16,153 nt of DNA from NCBI GenBank assembly GCA_002385745.1, contig DGEC01000089.1:1-16153 (forward strand), read 5' to 3'. Of the stretch, positions 14,937-16,153 are shown one piece after another (the stretch's first letter is position 1; every line of letters begins with the position of its first letter). The notes beneath the pieces were generated by a model, which saw nothing but the letters and a program-made list of their open reading frames with translations, searched no databases and was not told the DNA's origin. The DNA is from Firmicutes bacterium UBA3936. Its GTDB lineage: Bacteria; Bacillota; Dethiobacteria; Dethiobacterales; Dethiobacteraceae. Both the position numbers and the translations under genes were made by a program.

Positions 14937-14966
14937 ATAATACAGGAGTTCTCGCTCAATTGTTAA
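14937..14966 (-). promoter_or_regulatory. Candidate sigma-A promoter for the LysM gene
   Basis: On the minus strand TTAACA (14966-14961), 18 nt, TATTAT (14942-14937). Each box differs from consensus by one base. Transcription would start near 14930, some 27 nt before the ATG. Confidence 0.45.
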
Positions 14967-15019
14967 GAATCCTTCACATTTTCCCTGCCAATTGATGGCA
15001 TTGCCTCTTGAGGCCGGCG

Positions 15020-15679
15020 CTAGATTTTCCCTTGCCAGGCCAGAATCAGCAATATGCAGGTAACTAAAACAAACAATGAGACCAGCGCTACACCGGTGGT
15101 TATTTTCTTTGCCGGTTTGTCTGCTGCGGAAGCAGTGGAAGGAGCTAAAAAATCATGCCGGCGCAAATATTCAACCAGCGGTTTGTAGAGCAGCATGGTC
15201 AGGGAGGCATTTATAATGCTTTTTAGAAGATTAAAGGGGAGAAAGTAGGGTATTAACATTTTTGCCACCACTTCCCGGGGATAGCCCAGGTATAAGGGTG
15301 TAATCAGGTAATTCCAGAGAAGCATGGTGGCAGTCATCAGAACACAGCCGCTTAAGAGGCCGATGACGGCAAATTTCAGTGTTTTCCGGCGTGTGTAGAT
15401 AAAGGCAGCCGTACAGGCAAAAGCACAGCTGGAGATGACATTCATGATTAAACCAATGACGCCGGTGTCACTGACTGTAAACATCTCCACAACAGAAACC
15501 ACGGCAGAAATGACAAAGGCCGACAAAGGACCGAAAATAAAACCTCCTATGACAATGACAATATCCTTGGGATCATATTTTAAGAACAAGATAACTGGGA
15601 TGCGTCCTACAGCCATTACAAGATAGGCAAGGGCGGTTAGCATTCCTAAAATAGCATACTTTTTTAATCTTGAATTCAT
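15020..15679 (-). CDS. ribU: Riboflavin ECF transporter S component RibU
   Basis: Substrate-binding membrane subunit for riboflavin uptake, working with a shared ECF energizing module (EcfA, EcfA', EcfT) encoded elsewhere. Seen in 219 residues: hydrophobic helices and the RibU-typical segment LKYDPKDIVIVIGGFIFGP (33-51), then helix pairs to about residue 175. Unlike the usual six-helix RibU of about 190 residues, this one has a charged linker (180-192) and a further hydrophobic helix (about 194-214) before a short tail. The FMN riboswitch in its leader independently supports a flavin role. AGGAGG lies just upstream of the ATG (15686-15692 on the plus strand as CCTCCTC). It is followed leftward by the LysM gene after a gap with its own promoter. 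Confidence 0.95.
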   Translation of the reverse strand: MNSRLKKYAILGMLTALAYLVMAVGRIPVILFLKYDPKDIVIVIGGFIFGPLSAFVISAVVSVVEMFTVSDTGVIGLIMNVISSCAFACTAAFIYTRRKTLKFAVIGLLSGCVLMTATMLLWNYLITPLYLGYPREVVAKMLIPYFLPFNLLKSIINASLTMLLYKPLVEYLRRHDFLAPSTASAADKPAKKITTGVALVSLFVLVTCILLILAWQGKI

Positions 15680-15715
15680 ATGGTTCCTCCTCCGTTTCTA
15701 TAATAAGAAGTTCTT

Positions 15716-15756
15716 TAAAAATGTTAACACCTGAAAGGTGATGTCTTTCAGGTGTT
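15716..15756 (-). terminator. Attenuator terminator between the FMN riboswitch and ribU
   Basis: A perfect 12-bp stem (15726-15737 with 15745-15756, 7-nt loop) is followed on the minus strand by AACA and five T residues. Placed between the aptamer and the ribU ribosome binding site, it is the expected expression platform: FMN binding should favour termination. Confidence 0.8.
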
Positions 15757-15770
15757 ATTAACACAAAAAC

Positions 15771-15882
15771 AGTCTTCTCCCATCCAGACTTTAACTGTCG
15801 GTCTTGGAATTTCACCAAGTCAGTGCTTGCGCGCTCGCGGACTTTCACCGCCGGTCGGGAATTTCACCCTGCCCTGAAGACA
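15771..15882 (-). ncRNA. FMN riboswitch (RFN element)
   Basis: Read on the minus strand, the segment carries the conserved RFN blocks: closing helix GTCTTC/GAAGAC (15881-15876 with 15777-15772), AGGGCAGGGTGAAATTCCC, GACCGGCGGTGAAAGTCC, TTGGTGAAATTCCAA, GACCGACAGT and AGTCTGGATGGGAGAAGA. All conserved positions I know look intact. It binds FMN and turns off ribU, the next gene. Confidence 0.97.
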
Positions 15883-15907
15883 TCAGAGTATTCAACTGTC
15901 AAATGCA

Positions 15908-15935
15908 ATTATACCATTATTGGCAAAAGAATCAA
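15908..15935 (-). promoter_or_regulatory. Sigma-A promoter for the FMN riboswitch-ribU transcript
   Basis: On the minus strand TTGATT (15935-15930), 16 nt, TATAAT (15913-15908) with an extended TGG before it. Transcription should start near 15901, about 20 nt before the riboswitch closing helix. Confidence 0.65.
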
Positions 15936-15946
15936 GCCTGTTTCAT

Positions 15947-15968
15947 AAAAAGATAGTGTCAAGACACT
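15947..15968 (-). terminator. Small inverted repeat and T run after the partial gene
   Basis: AGTGTC and GACACT (15955-15960, 15963-15968) form a short hairpin followed on the minus strand by ATC and TTTTT. It may end transcription of the partial gene at the right edge. If that gene is a transposase, the same repeat could instead belong to the end of the element. Confidence 0.4.
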
Positions 15969-15996
15969 TTAGGTTTTAAGACGAACCTCACACCAC

Positions 15997-16153
15997 TCAA
16001 ACAACACTACGTTTATTTAGCTCTTTTAATGCAAACCGGGTATGGCTGCTTCCACCTCTGAAAAGCGGCACATTATTCCGATACTCTTTGCCTCTTAATC
16101 TTTTTTGCCGGATGCGTTTCATCTCTTCATGAACAAATTGTTTTAATTCGATG
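15997..16153 (-). CDS. C-terminal 51 residues of a leftward gene, possibly a transposase (partial)
   Basis: An open frame enters from the right edge and stops at TGA (15999-15997). Its visible product is basic, with many Arg and Lys in the first half (KRIRQKRLRGKEYR), then VPLFRGGSSHTRFALKEL and a short tail ending RSVV. I do not recognise a family with confidence. The basic character and the isolated terminal position would suit the tail of a transposase or other DNA-binding protein. The start and most of the gene lie outside the window, so intactness cannot be judged. A small hairpin and T run follow the stop. Confidence 0.5.
   Translation of the reverse strand, partial: IELKQFVHEEMKRIRQKRLRGKEYRNNVPLFRGGSSHTRFALKELNKRSVV

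Overview
The window looks like a chromosomal segment from an endospore-forming, Gram-positive member of the Clostridia, perhaps a Peptococcaceae-type lineage. The evidence is a CwlD spore-cortex amidase, a CdaA/CdaR/GlmM cluster, a glmS-type ribozyme, an FMN riboswitch in front of ribU, strong AGGAGG-type ribosome binding sites, and GTG and TTG starts. The genus cannot be fixed from what is visible. No rRNA, tRNA or CRISPR array is seen, and almost all of the DNA is accounted for.

Left part (1-5823): two half-size chromate-transporter genes overlap by 4 bp and read leftward. The rightward cwlD diverges from them and ends in a terminator. A two-gene AmmeMemoRadiSam unit follows: an AmrA with a dioxygenase-like N-terminal domain, and the radical SAM enzyme AmrS. 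An AGCS-type sodium/amino-acid symporter comes next, with an inverted repeat covering its ribosome binding site.

Centre (5824-10112): this is the most interesting part. cdaA, cdaR and glmM form the usual cell-wall/c-di-AMP cluster. In many Firmicutes glmS follows glmM, with a GlcN6P-activated self-cleaving ribozyme in its leader. Here a full glmS ribozyme is present at about 9132-9297, but the gene it precedes encodes a NagB-type glucosamine-6-phosphate deaminase/isomerase, not GlmS. The simplest reading is that this NagB runs in the amination direction (fructose-6-P plus ammonia to GlcN6P), replaces GlmS, and is repressed by its product. GlmM then converts GlcN6P to GlcN1P for peptidoglycan. 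GlmM is also a known binding partner and inhibitor of CdaA, so amino-sugar supply and c-di-AMP signalling share one transcription unit.

Right part (10113-16153): rtcB has its own sigma-A-like promoter and a perfect 16-bp palindrome where transcription should start. An alpha/beta hydrolase of the hormone-sensitive-lipase family follows. A 16-bp-stem hairpin separates it from a leftward block: a Bcr/CflA-like MFS exporter, an exported LysM protein with a His-rich C-terminal domain I cannot name, and ribU behind a promoter, an FMN riboswitch and a terminator. The right edge holds the last 51 codons of a leftward gene, possibly a transposase.
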